A stretch of 64,000 bases of DNA from Haloimpatiens sp. FM7315. Its GTDB lineage: Bacteria > Bacillota > Clostridia > Clostridiales > Clostridiaceae. The position numbers and the translations under genes are program-made. Location of the stretch: positions 2,220,001 through 2,284,000 of the forward strand of contig JBGVUE010000001.1 in assembly GCA_041861885.1 (NCBI GenBank), written 5' to 3'. Of this stretch, positions 29,658-41,015 are shown in pieces. The number at the start of each line of letters is the position of its first letter. Within the stretch, counting starts at the first letter, position 1. Under the pieces are notes generated by a model. It ran no database searches. It saw nothing but the letters and a program-made list of their open reading frames with translations, and had not been told where the DNA came from.

Positions 29658-29951
29658 TTTGTTTTTCCTCCTTTAAATTACTTTCATTATTTATAATTAT
29701 AAACATTTAATATATTATTTACAATTAATTACTAACTCAAAATTCTTTAATTAAAAGCTCCCAGCACAAAATATTAGTTTTCAATAGGTTTTTATCAAAA
29801 TCTATATTATAATAAAATTAAATTATTAAAATCTTATTACTTCAAGTTATTATTTGATAAACTAGGATAATTATGCTTTATTTTTTACTGATAAAAATTT
29901 AGCTATAGAGTAAATTAACTTATATAACAAACTTTACAAGGAGAAATTGCT
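29658..29951. other. divergent intergenic region, no gene seen
   Basis: Very A/T-rich 294 bases between divergent genes. It must hold promoters for both sides; a TATAAT occurs at about 29809, 140 bases before the alanyl-tRNA editing gene, without a convincing -35 box. No conserved RNA structure was recognised. Confidence 0.5.
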
Positions 29952-31158
29952 ATGGAAAAACTTTATTACGAAAACCAATACGAAAAAAACTTTACTTCAG
30001 AAATAATAAATGTAATTGAGAAAGATACTAAATTTCATATTGTCCTTGATAAAACATACTTTTACCCTGGTGGAGGCGGACAACCAAGTGATACTGGCTC
30101 TATTGAATCCATTCCTATAATAGATGTCTACGAGGAAGATGGAATTATATACCACGTTACGGAAAAGAAACCAATAAAAATACATAAGGTAAAATGTTCT
30201 ATTGAATGGGAATCAAGATTTGATAACATGCAGCAGCACCTAGGTCAGCATATTTTATCTTCCTGTTTTCTTAAATTGTTCAATGCTTCTACAGTTGGAT
30301 TTCACTTAGGAACAAAGTATTGTACTATAGATATAGATAAGTTTTTAGATATAGAAAAAATTCAAGAAGCTGAAAAACTTTCAAATGAAATTGTATTTGA
30401 AAATATTCCTGTTGAAATTCTCTATCCTTCAAGATCAGAATTAAAAAAATGAACTTAAAAAATCTCCTCCAAACACTAAAGAGAAGATTAGAATAGTGAA
30501 AATTAAGGACATAGATGTAAACCCTTGCTGCGGAATACATCCTAATTCTACTATTGAAGTTCAATTAATTAAAGTTACAAAATGTGAAAAACATAAAAGT
30601 GGCACCAGAATTGAATTTTTATGTGGAAAAAGGGCACTTTTAGATTACTTCTTTAAAAGTAATTTTGCCTATGAAATATGTAATAACCTTAACTGTAATG
30701 AAAATGAGGTATTAACTAGAGTCTCTAATCTTACCTTAGATTTAAAGAAAATCAATCAGGAAAATAGCAGTTTAAAAAACCAGTTATTAGATTTTGAGGT
30801 GCAAAATATAATAACTAAATGTGAGAAAGTAAAAAATATTAGTATAATAAAATTCTCCTACGAAAATAAAGATCTAAAAGAAATAGACCTTTTGGCTTCA
30901 AAACTAACAGCCTTTGACAACGTCATAGCTTTATTAGGTCTAAAATCAAATACTATGGCAAACCTTATATTTATGTGTTCAAAATCCTTAAAAATTTGTG
31001 ATATGGGCTTACTGTTAAAGGATACTGTTACATTAATTGATGGTAAAGGCGGCGGCAATAGTTTTTCTGCAAAAGGCGGTGGAAAAGGCGTAAATAACCT
31101 AGACTCCGCTTTAGATTATGCATTAATGAAAGTAAAAGGTCATATTGAATCTAAATAG
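29952..31158 (+). CDS. alanyl-tRNA editing protein AlaX, long form with DHHA1 domain (two frameshifts)
   Basis: Restored length is about 402 residues. The N-terminal part resembles the beta-barrel of alanyl-tRNA synthetase (YFYPGGGGQPSDTG), the editing site has HLGQHILSS (metal His pair) and CCGIHPNST (Cys/His), and the C-terminal third is a DHHA1 domain ending in the glycine-rich GGGNSFSAKGGGKG. The protein hydrolyses Ser- or Gly-mischarged tRNA-Ala. Two A-runs need one base each: A7 at 30445-30451 and A6 at about 30458-30463; a single repair would still leave a stop at 30494. ATG follows CAAGGAG. It is not fused to a synthetase and stands alone. Confidence 0.9.
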
Positions 31159-31195
31159 ATTTTTTTATAAATTGATTTTATTTATGTAATAATTT

Positions 31196-31290
31196 AAAAG
31201 TCTCAAGTCCCTAATTATTTAAACTTCAGTTTTCTATTTTATTAAACTGAAAGGTTAATAAAATAGCGTATTAGGGACTAGGACTTTTTT
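31196..31290. terminator. long nested-hairpin terminator between convergent genes
   Basis: Outer arms AGTCCCTAAT / ATTAGGGACT enclose an inner stem TTCAGTTT / AAACTGAA, followed by a T6 run. Much longer than a standard terminator. Confidence 0.65.
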
Positions 31291-32247
31291 AGATGGCTAA
31301 TTTTTCACTCCATTTACCACATCTATCACCAAAACAACCTATTTCTTTTCCATTTTCTAGTATCTTAACTATCTCGCAGCCATTAGAACATCCCTTACAT
31401 TCAAAACTATTAGATAAAAACTTACTTTCAGATATATTAAATCCCTTAAACTTAGTTTTTCCCTTTGCTTTTTCTATATTCTCCTTAGCTATTATAGCAG
31501 CGCCAATAGAGCCCATAACATCATGATAAGCTGGAATAAACACATCACAGCCAAGAACCTTCTCAAAAGCCACCTTCATTCCAATATTAGAAGCAACTCC
31601 TCCTTGAAAAAATATTTTTGATTTTATTTCCTTGCCTTTTGCAACATTACTTAAATAATTTCTTACCAAAGCCTCACAAAGTCCATTTATAATATCATAA
31701 GAATTATAACCTAATTGCTGCTTGTGTATCATATCAGACTCTGCAAAAACTGCACACCTTCCAGCTATTCTAACAGGGAAGCTGGATTTTAAGGCATATT
31801 CACCAAATCTTTCAATAGGTATCTCAAGTCTCTCTGCCTGCCTATCCAAAAAGATCCAGTCCCTGCAGCGCATACAGTATTCATAGCAAAATCTGTTACT
31901 ATACCATTATTTAATATTATAATTTTAGAATCTTGACCACCTATTTCTATAATTGTCCTTACCTCTTTATCCACCTCTAAAGCAGCTACTGCATGAGTTG
32001 TTATTTCATTTTTAACTGCATCAGCACCCACTAAAAAAGAAGCTATCATTCTCCCACTTCCAGTAGTCCCTACAGCTTTTATTTCTTTATCATCATAATT
32101 ATCCCCTAAAATTCTAAATGCCTCTTGTAGCGCCTCTATGGGCCTTCCTTTTGTTCTTAAATATATTTTTTCAACAACCTTTGTGTTTTCATCTAATAAA
32201 ACAAAATCACTGCTAACAGATCCTATATCTATTCCTAAATAATACAT
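31289..32247 (-). CDS. BadF/BadG-type ATPase, 2-hydroxyacyl-CoA dehydratase activator-like (one frameshift)
   Basis: Restored length is about 319 residues. The ASKHA ATPase fold is seen in GIDIGSVSSDFVLLD, GTTGSGRMIA, IIEIGGQDSKII and GGVASNIGM. CAAGTGSF carries a Cys expected to ligate the subunit-bridging [4Fe-4S] cluster, as in HgdC, and a second Cys-rich stretch (CKGCSNGC) is near the C-terminus. HgdC-type activators use ATP to inject an electron into a dehydratase. The frame breaks at a T5 run opposite 31858-31862; one added base restores GTGSFLDRQAERLEIP. Its start overlaps the upstream gene by 13 bases. No dehydratase alpha/beta genes lie in the window. Confidence 0.87.
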
Positions 32248-33325
32248 TTCTCTTTTCTCCTTTCCAGCAAATCTAAAAAAGCTTCAATTCTTGTTATATA
32301 TCCGCTCTCACCACTCATTTCATCCATAACTAAGGACATAATTGGAAAATTCTCATCCTTAGCTATGCTTGGGAGTATAGCTTTAGAAACTATTTCTGGC
32401 ATGCAGCCTGATGGAAATATTTGTATTGCACCATTAAAGCCTTTTTTATGAGAAAGCACAGCTTCTCCAATGCACTCCCTAGCATGACCACCTATATATA
32501 TTGGCAAGTATTTTTTAGAAGCTATCCTTAGTTTTATGGAATTTAATTTAAAACTCTTAAGGAATGCATCTTTAATCCACCAACTTGGGGTTAACATTCT
32601 CTTTGTACAAACGCCGTAATCCATAAGCTTATCCTCAATATACAAATTAGAAAAAGGTTCTATTATAGTATATATTTCTCCCATTATAGACACTTTAAGG
32701 GGATCCTTATTTTTATCAATTTTTACCTTTTTTAATTCTGATCTATAAGTTTTAAGTATAGATAAGGCCTTTTTAGGATCATTAGTCAAAAGTACCTCTT
32801 TCTTACAATGATTTAATAATCTCTTACACTCCCCTTTTTAACTTCATAACCTGCAAGCCAATGAGCTTTTTCTTCTATATCATCCATTAATTTAACTGAT
32901 TTTAATGCTCTTAAAGCCCCTTTAATTTTCAACCTATTATTTACTTTACTATCTTCTAATATACTTCCTATTCTTCTTAATAATTCTTCTTTCCCTATAT
33001 CCTCTTTGTAATCTAATACTATAAAATTTACCTTATATCCTAGCTTCTTTAAAATTTTAAATTGAAGTTCACAGTATTCCCCAAATCTGCACGGTCCACA
33101 GCTTCCAACTATTAACACTGTATCTGCCCCTTTTTCTATAGCCTGAATGTAGTTTCCCATCATTATTTTAAAAGGAAGACACATCTCCTCTGGGGAATAC
33201 ATTGAACCTATTTTTAGTGCTTCTCTACTACTAACAGGGGGAATTACATAATCTGCTCCAATACTATCGAAAAATAGTTTAGCTGCAATGTATGTGTTTC
33301 CTAAGTGAGGAAAAGTTATTTTCAT
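32235..33325 (-). CDS. 2-hydroxyacyl-CoA dehydratase-related (HgdB-like/activase-associated) protein (one frameshift)
   Basis: Restored length is about 363 residues. VGSCGPCRFGEYC near residue 90 and FPSGCMPEIVSKA near residue 305 hold conserved cysteines typical of the clostridial activase-associated iron-sulfur proteins related to HgdB. The two pieces join as …GYEVKKGECKRLLNHCKKEVLL… when one base is added near 32833-32840. ATG has AAAGGAG eight bases upstream and overlaps the 3' end of the preceding gene by 47 bases. The function in this small cluster is not experimentally known to me; an electron-transfer or substrate-reducing role is inferred from cysteines and context. Confidence 0.75.
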
Positions 33326-34216
33326 ATTCTATTCTCCTTTCAATCATATCTGTAAAAGCTTCTACTCTGGTATCAAATCCACCTTGACCTGTCTGTTCAT
33401 CTATTTTAAGAACTAAAAAAGGAAAATCTCCAATCTTATCTTTTATAAGTTCTATAACCACTGAATCTATCCCACAATTAAAGGAAGATATATATACTAT
33501 TCCATTTATTTTATTGTTTTCAACAAAATACCTGGATGAACCATAGGATCTCCTAAAAAAGTCCAAAAAGGTTTTTTCAATAATTCTTTTGCGTATTTTT
33601 TTATTTCTTCATCTGGTACAAATTCCTCTGTTACAACTCCAAAACCAAGCTTATTTAACTTATTTTTAATATTCATGTTTAGAAACTCATCTTGTACATT
33701 GTAAGGATGACCTAAAAGTGCCAACTTAAACTCATAACTTACATCCTCAAAACCAGTTTTGTAATCTCTTTGAAGATCTAAAGCCTTAAGAAAAGCACTT
33801 TTTATCATAGATCTGTTTTTATTTACTTTATGACCTATCTTAAGCATACTCTTATAAAGGCTAGCCATATCTTTTGCATATATAGGTTCTTCTGTAATTT
33901 TAGGTATACCTTGTATACTGTTTTTTATCATTTCAGGAAGGCCACAAAATTTTGGGCATATGTACTCTCTGTCACTAAGTGTCATAATTCTTGGTATCAC
34001 AATCATATCGCATTTATCTTTTAAATATGCAACATGCCCATGAAAAACCTTAATAGGTACACAGGCTTCATCTACACTGCAACTTGTACCTAAATTTAAT
34101 ATTTCTTTATTGGTCCTTGGTGAGGTCACTACTTTGCATCCTAATTCATTAAAAAATTTTTCAACAAATACTCCGTATTTATAATACAAAAGTCCTTTTG
34201 GAACACCTATTATCAA
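33279..34216 (-). CDS. DUF2229-type activase-associated protein (one frameshift)
   Basis: Restored length is about 312 residues. It begins IIGVPKGLLYYKYGVFVEKFFNELG, with a LGTSCSVDEACVPIKVFHGH cysteine block near residue 50 and CPKFCGLPEM near 90, as in the DUF2229 portion of the very large clostridial CoA-enzyme activases. The T6 run opposite 33553-33558 must gain one base to continue as …PFWTFFRRSYGSSRYFVENN…. TTG start with GAAGGTG upstream. First gene of the three-gene set that elsewhere occurs fused into one polypeptide of about 1,400 residues. Confidence 0.75.
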
Positions 34217-34267
34217 GAAAACACCTTCTTTTATTTAATACTATATATTGTATTACTTGACAATTTT

Positions 34268-34314
34268 CAAAAAAATATACTAAAAAAACTTTTTAGTATA
34301 TTTTTTTATATTAA
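34268..34314 (-). terminator. intrinsic terminator after the amidase gene
   Basis: Stem AAATATACTAAAAA / TTTTTAGTATATTT with T-runs on both flanks. Confidence 0.75.
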
Positions 34315-34318
34315 ATTC

Positions 34319-35266
34319 TTATTTCAGAAGAATATTCCAAGTATTTTTTCCTACAACTCCATCTGTTACTAAAGAATTTTTGCTTGAAATTTAATAACTG
34401 CAGCCCTGGTTTTATATCCAAATACTCCATCAATATAAACTTGCAATCTCCACTGAAGGTATCTTGTCTCTATATATCTAGTATTTCCTGTTTTAAGCAA
34501 AGGCGTTAGAAGTATTTTATTAATGGCTTTTTCCGTATCTTCGTCAAATACTTTAGAAGGCTTTATATTCACTATATATTGAAATTTAATTAAAGCCGCT
34601 AAGGTTTTTGCACCAAAAATTCCATCTTCTACTAAGGATTTGCCATTCATATCTCCTATTTTTAATTTATTTAGTAATCTTTGTAATCTTAATATTTTTA
34701 AATTATCTTTTCTTATTTCCTTTACTTCAATTTCATCTTTTTTTATCCTTTGAATCCGTAGTTTTTCTATCATCTAAAGCTTTAACAATGGCCTCTGCCA
34801 TAGCTTCTGCATTATATCTTGACATATCTTCCTTTGAATCAACAAAACAACATTCAATAAGCATAGCTATCATATTAGTTTTTCTAACAACATATAGTCT
34901 AGATCCATCTTTAACTCCTCTATCTACATAACCAAGAGCTACAATATTTTTTAGTATCTTGCTTGCTATAGTTTTACCTTCAGAACTTATAGCATAAATT
35001 TCACTGCCTTTTCCTCCACCTGCATTAAAATGAATTGATATAAAAAGATCTACTTTTGATAAATTAGCTTTTGAAACTCTTTGGCTTAATGAATTTTGAA
35101 GACTGCTTGAAGTTTTAGGGGTACATTCTATAACCTCATGACCTAAAGCCCTTAGCTTTTGTATAACTTTAATACCAACTTCTCTATTTAGTTCATCTTC
35201 TTTTTTTATCCCCACAGCTCCCTTGTCAAAACTACAATTGTGACCTATATCTATTCCATATTTCAA
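34319..35266 (-). CDS. N-acetylmuramoyl-L-alanine amidase with peptidoglycan-binding repeats (two frameshifts)
   Basis: About 315 residues. The N-terminal Amidase_3 domain has the zinc ligands in YGIDIGHNC, ELNREVGIKV, DLFISIHFNAGGG and the catalytic Glu in MLIECCFVDS. Two PG_binding_1 repeats follow (DGIFGAKTLAALIKFQ and DGVFGYKTRAAVIKFQ), and a third partial repeat (DGVVGKNTW) lies after the second frame break. TTG 35266 has GGAGGG six bases upstream and no signal peptide follows, so export may be by lysis or a spore-related route. The A7 run opposite 34739-34745 is one base too long (or two too short), and the A5 run opposite 34378-34382 is one short. Confidence 0.88.
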
Positions 35267-35487
35267 AGGAATCCCTCCAATAATTTTCACTATCTATCTA
35301 TTTTTATTCTATGCCCAAAAAAACTTTTGTACTTTAATCCTCATATATTTTAAAAGACTAAAATATGTCTAGATAATACTAGTTATGTTTTCATTAAAAC
35401 TATTTTAGTTAAAACCATAACTTGCATATGAATAAAAAAATACCATAAATCATATTGTAACTATATAAATACTATAGGAGCGATATA

Positions 35488-35961
35488 ATGAAAAAAATAA
35501 TAAGTTTACTAATATGTATTTTAATTATTGTATTTTTATGTCTATTAAACTCTTGTTCTCCAGCTAAGCTTTCAAAGGAAAAACCTAGTAATCATTATTA
35601 TTTTACAAAATTAGCTAATAATATAACCATAAGTAAAAAAGTTAAACTAAATATTTTAGACACTAATTTTTACAAAAATAAAAGCATAAAAGAAGAAGAT
35701 TTATCGACAATTATTAATTTTATGAACAATTTAAAAGTAACTAACTTCATTAAAAAGCCCTTTAATTTACCGCAAAAACCTGAATATAAAATATTTTTAG
35801 AATTAGAGGGTGAAAAATATGTAATTAATGTATATAATGAAAAATATATATCTATTTTTCCTTGGGATGGCAATTATTCTATGGATTATATAGATATGAG
35901 TTCTATTTATACAGCCTATAATCTTCATGGATTTTGTAAATATCTTATCTACATGAAGTAA
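35488..35961 (+). CDS. putative lipoprotein of unknown function
   Basis: 157 residues. A basic start and hydrophobic segment end in the lipobox LLNSC at residue 23, so the mature protein is probably anchored outside the membrane by a diacylglyceryl Cys. The rest shows no motif I recognise; it has alternating polar strands and ends near YLIYMK. GGAGCG lies before ATG. It stands between divergent amidase and the large HD-NadD gene, with about 150 bases to the latter. Confidence 0.7.
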   Translation: MKKIISLLICILIIVFLCLLNSCSPAKLSKEKPSNHYYFTKLANNITISKKVKLNILDTNFYKNKSIKEEDLSTIINFMNNLKVTNFIKKPFNLPQKPEYKIFLELEGEKYVINVYNEKYISIFPWDGNYSMDYIDMSSIYTAYNLHGFCKYLIYMK

Positions 35962-36076
35962 TATGAAAATATTTTAATTAATATACTCTTTTTTTACCTG
36001 GCTATAAGTTATAAAATATATATACTTAAAGAAAAATAATATAAAAAACATTTGCATTTTTTCATTACTATTTATG

Positions 36077-36094
36077 CCGCAAGGGGTAGCGGCG
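36077..36094 (+). promoter_or_regulatory. GC-rich hairpin directly before the large HD-NadD gene
   Basis: GCCGC / GCGGC with an 8-base loop AAGGGGTA, in a leader that is otherwise almost pure A/T. It ends 15 bases before the start codon and just ahead of the GGAG ribosome binding site. It may control translation, or be the end of a small structured RNA. No known riboswitch class was recognised. Confidence 0.45.
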
Positions 36095-36109
36095 GAATGG
36101 AGAGCAGCT

Positions 36110-39100
36110 ATGAGAATTTTATCTTTTAACAACATATACAAAGATATTAATAAAAAACTTTTAAGCTCAAAATGGCTTAAAGCTATAGATTTTTCTAAAG
36201 AGAATATTTTAAAATATACTGAAGATGACTATTATAAAAATATACTAAGAACCATAGTAAACTTAAAAGATTTTTCTCCTAATATTTGTCTTACACTATG
36301 TAAAAAAATATTAAATGACCTTTGTGATTTAGATATCTCACCTGATTCAATTAAAGATATTTATAAGTATACGCTAAATAAATCTTTTAAAGAGACGTCA
36401 AGCTTAAATTTTTCTTCAAATCTTGAGACCTTTCATGAAATTTACCTTAGAATATTTAAAGTCCTATGTGAATATGAAAAGTTTTCTAATAATAATTCTT
36501 TTCAGAGCAAATATCCATTAATATTTTTATCAACTGATGAAAAAAAGACCTAGAAAGACCAGAGGAATATAACAAATTTTTAAGAGCTTTTAAAAAAGAT
36601 AATGTATACGAAATGATGAAATTAAATAAAGAAATTTTAGGCTTTAACACCATAGATCATATATGCGGAGTCCACTTTATGTGCCTTTACATAGCAAGAC
36701 AACTAAAAGGCCTTGGAATTTCAATTGATCTTGGTAGGGTTTCAGGGGCTGCTGCAGGACATGATATAGGAAAATATGGTTGTAGAAAAAGTGAACTTAA
36801 AAGGGTCCCAAGGCTACATTACTATTATACAGATTTATGGTTTAAAAAACACAATATAAATTATATAAGAAATATAGCAATTAACCACTCTACTTGGGAC
36901 CTTGAACTTGAAAATCTATCTTTAGAATCTTTAATTTTAATATACTGTGATTTTAGAGTTAAAAATCTTGAAGATAAATCTGGATTTAAAATGAATATCT
37001 TTTCACTTAAAGATTCCTTTAATATAATACTTTCTAAATTAGAAAATCTAAATGAAGAAAAAGAAAAGCGATATAAAAAAGTTTACTCAAAACTAGTTGA
37101 TTTTGAAAATTTTTTAGTTTTCCAAGGTGTAAATTTAGACCCAGATGAAAAAGAAAAGCCACTTACACAAAATCTTTGTAGCATAAATGAAAATTTTTCA
37201 CTTCTTCAAGGGGATGAAATAATAAAAAATATAAAATTACTTAGCATAAAACACAATATAAAACTAATGTATAAGCTAAGAGATGAGCATTCTCTAAATA
37301 TAATTTTAGATACTGCCTCAAGTGAAAGAGATTGGAAAAAATTTAGGCAATATATAAGAATATTTGAAGAATACTCAACTTATTTAACACAAAATCAAAA
37401 AATACAAACCATAGAATTTTTATACGAAAACCTAATTCACCCAGAAGATGATATTAGAAAACACTGTGCCAAATTAATAGGATTTTTAATTTCAAAATTA
37501 GATGAAGATTACAGAAAAGATTTACCTGATGATGTAAATTTGATTTTTACAACCAGCGTAACTTTCTTTGAAAAGTACATGGAAAAATTTCTATTTCCAA
37601 ATCATAAGCTTATTCCAAAGCATAGAAGCTGGATAACTGCAAGTTCAGTTGATATGGTAGATTCTTTATTTTTAAACTCTAGAAATACTTTAACTTTAGA
37701 TTACAGAAAAATACTCCTAAGCTTTTATGAAAAACATAACTTCAAAAATTCTGATACAACTATATTTTTATTAGAAATAGTAAAGTTTATTCCATTAATT
37801 CCTAATAATAGTGATTTGGATTTATTATTTAATTTTGTAATAAAAATTCTAGAAAACTCAGACACTGCCTGCAAACTTTCAGCCCTTGAATGCTCCTATA
37901 ATATTTTATTAAAAATAGACTACAATACCAGCTTTTTTAAATACCTTAAACATTTCATTTTAAACTATGAAACACGCTACAATATCCCTTCAGAGGCCTT
38001 GCTTTTATTGAAAATTGCAAATTTAATTTGTGATAAAAAAGATATACCTACTTTTAAAGATAACTTCTCTAAAAGCAAAAAGGAAATACAAAATATTTTT
38101 TTAAGTAACTTAAAAACCTCAAATAGCTGGGTAAATAAAAAGCATCAAGTTGAAATACTCTCTTTGTATTCCTTGGAACATATAAAAACCGAGGGACTAC
38201 ACGGATGCTTACATTTTTGCAATTTAATAAAAGTAAGTGATAGTGAAACAGTACGAAATAAAGCAGGAGAAGCAATTTTAAAATTAATTCCCAATTTATC
38301 ATTTTCAGAGAGAAACGAGGTCTGTGTAGAACTTTTAAGAGCTCTTGAAATTGATGGCTCTAGATTTACTGAGTATATACCAAAATATTTAGGGAAAATT
38401 ATCCTTTTTCTTACACCAAAAGAATTAGATGAAGTAATTGAGGACTTCAAATTTAAAATAAAGCAATCTAAATCCAATATAAAAACTTTAATTTTAAAAA
38501 CTCTTAGTTTCTCTATAACAAACTATTCACACTATAAAGAAAGGTTTAAAGAAAATCCAAGTGATTATAATGAAAGATTAAATAAAATGCTTTGCATACT
38601 CTTAAATGGAATAGGAGATTATAAGTACCTTGTAAAACAAACTGCCCTAAGCATATATGGCTCCGATATTTTTGGTTCAAGAAGCCTTTCACTAGCAGAA
38701 AAAGAACATATTTTTAAATTAGTTGGTAAAAAACTACTTACACTAATACAAAATGAGGACTCTAATATTCTTTTGTTTTTTACAAACTCCATAGTTTTAA
38801 ACAATATATATAAATTCATAACAAATTATAATTTTAATATAGGTAAGCTTACTCTAGAAAGAAAAGAAAAAATAGCTTTTTTCCCTGGAACCTTTGATCC
38901 TTTTTCTTTAAGCCACAAGGAAATAACAAATGAAATCTTAAAAAAAGGATATGAAGTGTATTTAACTGTAGATGAATTTTCTTGGTCTAAAAGAACTCTT
39001 CCAAATTTACTTAGGAAAAAAATAATAGAGATGTCCGTTTCTGATAAACTAAATGTTTATCTATACCCAGGAAATTTTCAGACCAATATAGCAAAACCTA

Positions 39101-40969
39101 GGGACCTTAAAATATTAAAGGATAATTTTAAGCCCTCAAAAGTATACATGGTAGCTGGTAGTGATGTACTTTTAAATGCCTCAAGTTATAAAAAGCCTAA
39201 AACAAAAGACTCTATAAGAACTCTTCCTCACATAATTTTTGATAGAGAAAATAAAAAAATCAACCAAAAATTATATACAGATTTATGTGAAGACATTGAA
39301 TTCTTAAAGCTTCCAAAAATACTTAGAAATAAGCTCAACACAAATAAGAAATTATATTGACGAAAATAGAGATATTTCAAGTTTAGTTGACCCTCTTGCA
39401 GAACTATATATATATGAGCACGGCTTTTATCAAAAAGAACCTAAGGAAAAATCTTATATAAATTATTCATCTATTGATGTAGAGATAGTTGAAAATTTAA
39501 GAGAAAATCTAATAGATGAATTACTGCAAATATTAACTATTAACCCTGAAGATTTAAAAAAGAACCTAAATTCACTATTCATAAAACCTTCTTCAAGACT
39601 CCTTATTTTAAGAAATAGGGATACAAAAAAATACTGGGCTTCTCAAGTTTTTATTGGCTTCGCTCTAGAATTATGTATGAAGATCTTAAAGATATTGACT
39701 TATGCGATTACCTTAGGAAAAACAGTCTTGGAAGAATAATTCTTATAAACAATATTTATGTTGAAAATAAAGAAAAATTTTCAAACTTAGAACAAATTTT
39801 GATTACCGAAACTTTAGCCTTCAACCTAGCAAAGGACTATGAGTATGCAATATATAAGTGTGAAGACCAAAATCTATATTCTGAAAACCTATTTGAGATC
39901 CTTAAACTGCAAGGATTTACTGAAATTTTTACCGAAAATAAACTTTCTTGTCTTGTAGTTAATATGAGTAATCCTTATATTCTTAATTTAGATTTAGAAA
40001 ATATATTAAAGGAACCTTTTAAAAGCAATTTAAAAATAAAAAATTCACTTATAAATACAAGAAAGAAATTGCAAAAATCTTTAACTAAACTGTATAAAGG
40101 ACAGCTTATATTGTCCTTTGACTGTAATATGACCTATAATCTTATGATAAACAAAATTTGCAAAGAAAACAAAGTATCCACAAAAGAATTAAAAGTTAAA
40201 AGCTTAGGTGAATCAATGTGTGTTCCTTATGGAGATCTACTAGATAGATTTATAATTCCAAACACTATAACCAAATCCCTTCATACAGAAAAATATTTTT
40301 ATCCTAATATGAAGGATTTCTTTATAGGAGAATTTCCTTATTACCTAACCTTAGAAAATCAGGTTAAAATGCTAAAATCTTTTGAAAGGCCTGTAATACT
40401 TGTTGATAATTTACTTCATAAAGGCCATAGAATAAAGGCTCTTTCTCCATATTTTAAAGATGCTAATTTAAAGATTCAAAAATAATAGTTGGGGTAATGT
40501 CAGGAAAGGGAAAAGATATTATGGATGAAGAAAAATACAGTGTAGATAGTGTTTATTTTATACCTAGACTTAAAATATGGTTCAATGAAACTGCACTTTA
40601 TCCATTCATTGGTGGAGATGCACTTTGGAGAGGTGTAATGCCTAAAAGAAATCTAATTCCTTCAATTAACTCCATAATGCCCTATACCTATCCCTCCTTT
40701 ATAAAAAGCAGTAATTTTGAGGCAATATTCAATCTTTCAAGAACTTGTATAGAAAATTCTATAGAAATTTTAAGCACTATTGAAGAGGAATTTCAGAATA
40801 TGTATCAAAAAACTTTAGTTTATCTTTTCTTGGAAAAGTATTTACAATTCCAAGATGCCCAGATCAAGGAAAGAACATGAACTACGATTTAAATTTTAGT
40901 CCTTCCCTTTACCTTGAAAACGACCTTGAACTTCTTAAGAGATTTAACATAAATTTTAATGAGAAGTAG
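36110..40969 (+). CDS. giant multidomain protein: HD domain, helical repeats, NadD-like nucleotidyltransferase, further C-terminal domains (five frameshifts)
   Basis: Restored length is about 1,620 residues. Order: an unassigned helical N-terminus (1-170); an HD phosphohydrolase-like domain with VHFMCLYIARQL and the His-Asp pair in AAGHDIGKYG (about 215-225); a long region of helical repeats with HEAT-like spacing (about 370-900); a nucleotidyltransferase domain with FFPGTFDPFSLSHKE (about 925) and ISSTQIRNYIDENRDISSLV (about 1073), the two NadD signatures; a stretch with GNAT-like spacing (about 1160-1300, weak); and a segment with VILVDNLLHKGHRI (about 1430) resembling a phosphoribosyltransferase PRPP loop. 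Frame repairs are needed at 36540-36546, 39315-39320 (one base too many or two too few), 39648-39652, 40478-40482 and 40834-40837. Start ATG 36110 has GGAG seven bases upstream. Function unknown; nucleotide or NAD chemistry is inferred. Confidence 0.75.
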
Positions 40970-41015
40970 CAAAATAAATACAGCGTAAGTTTATATTATT
41001 TAATGGGGTGATTTT

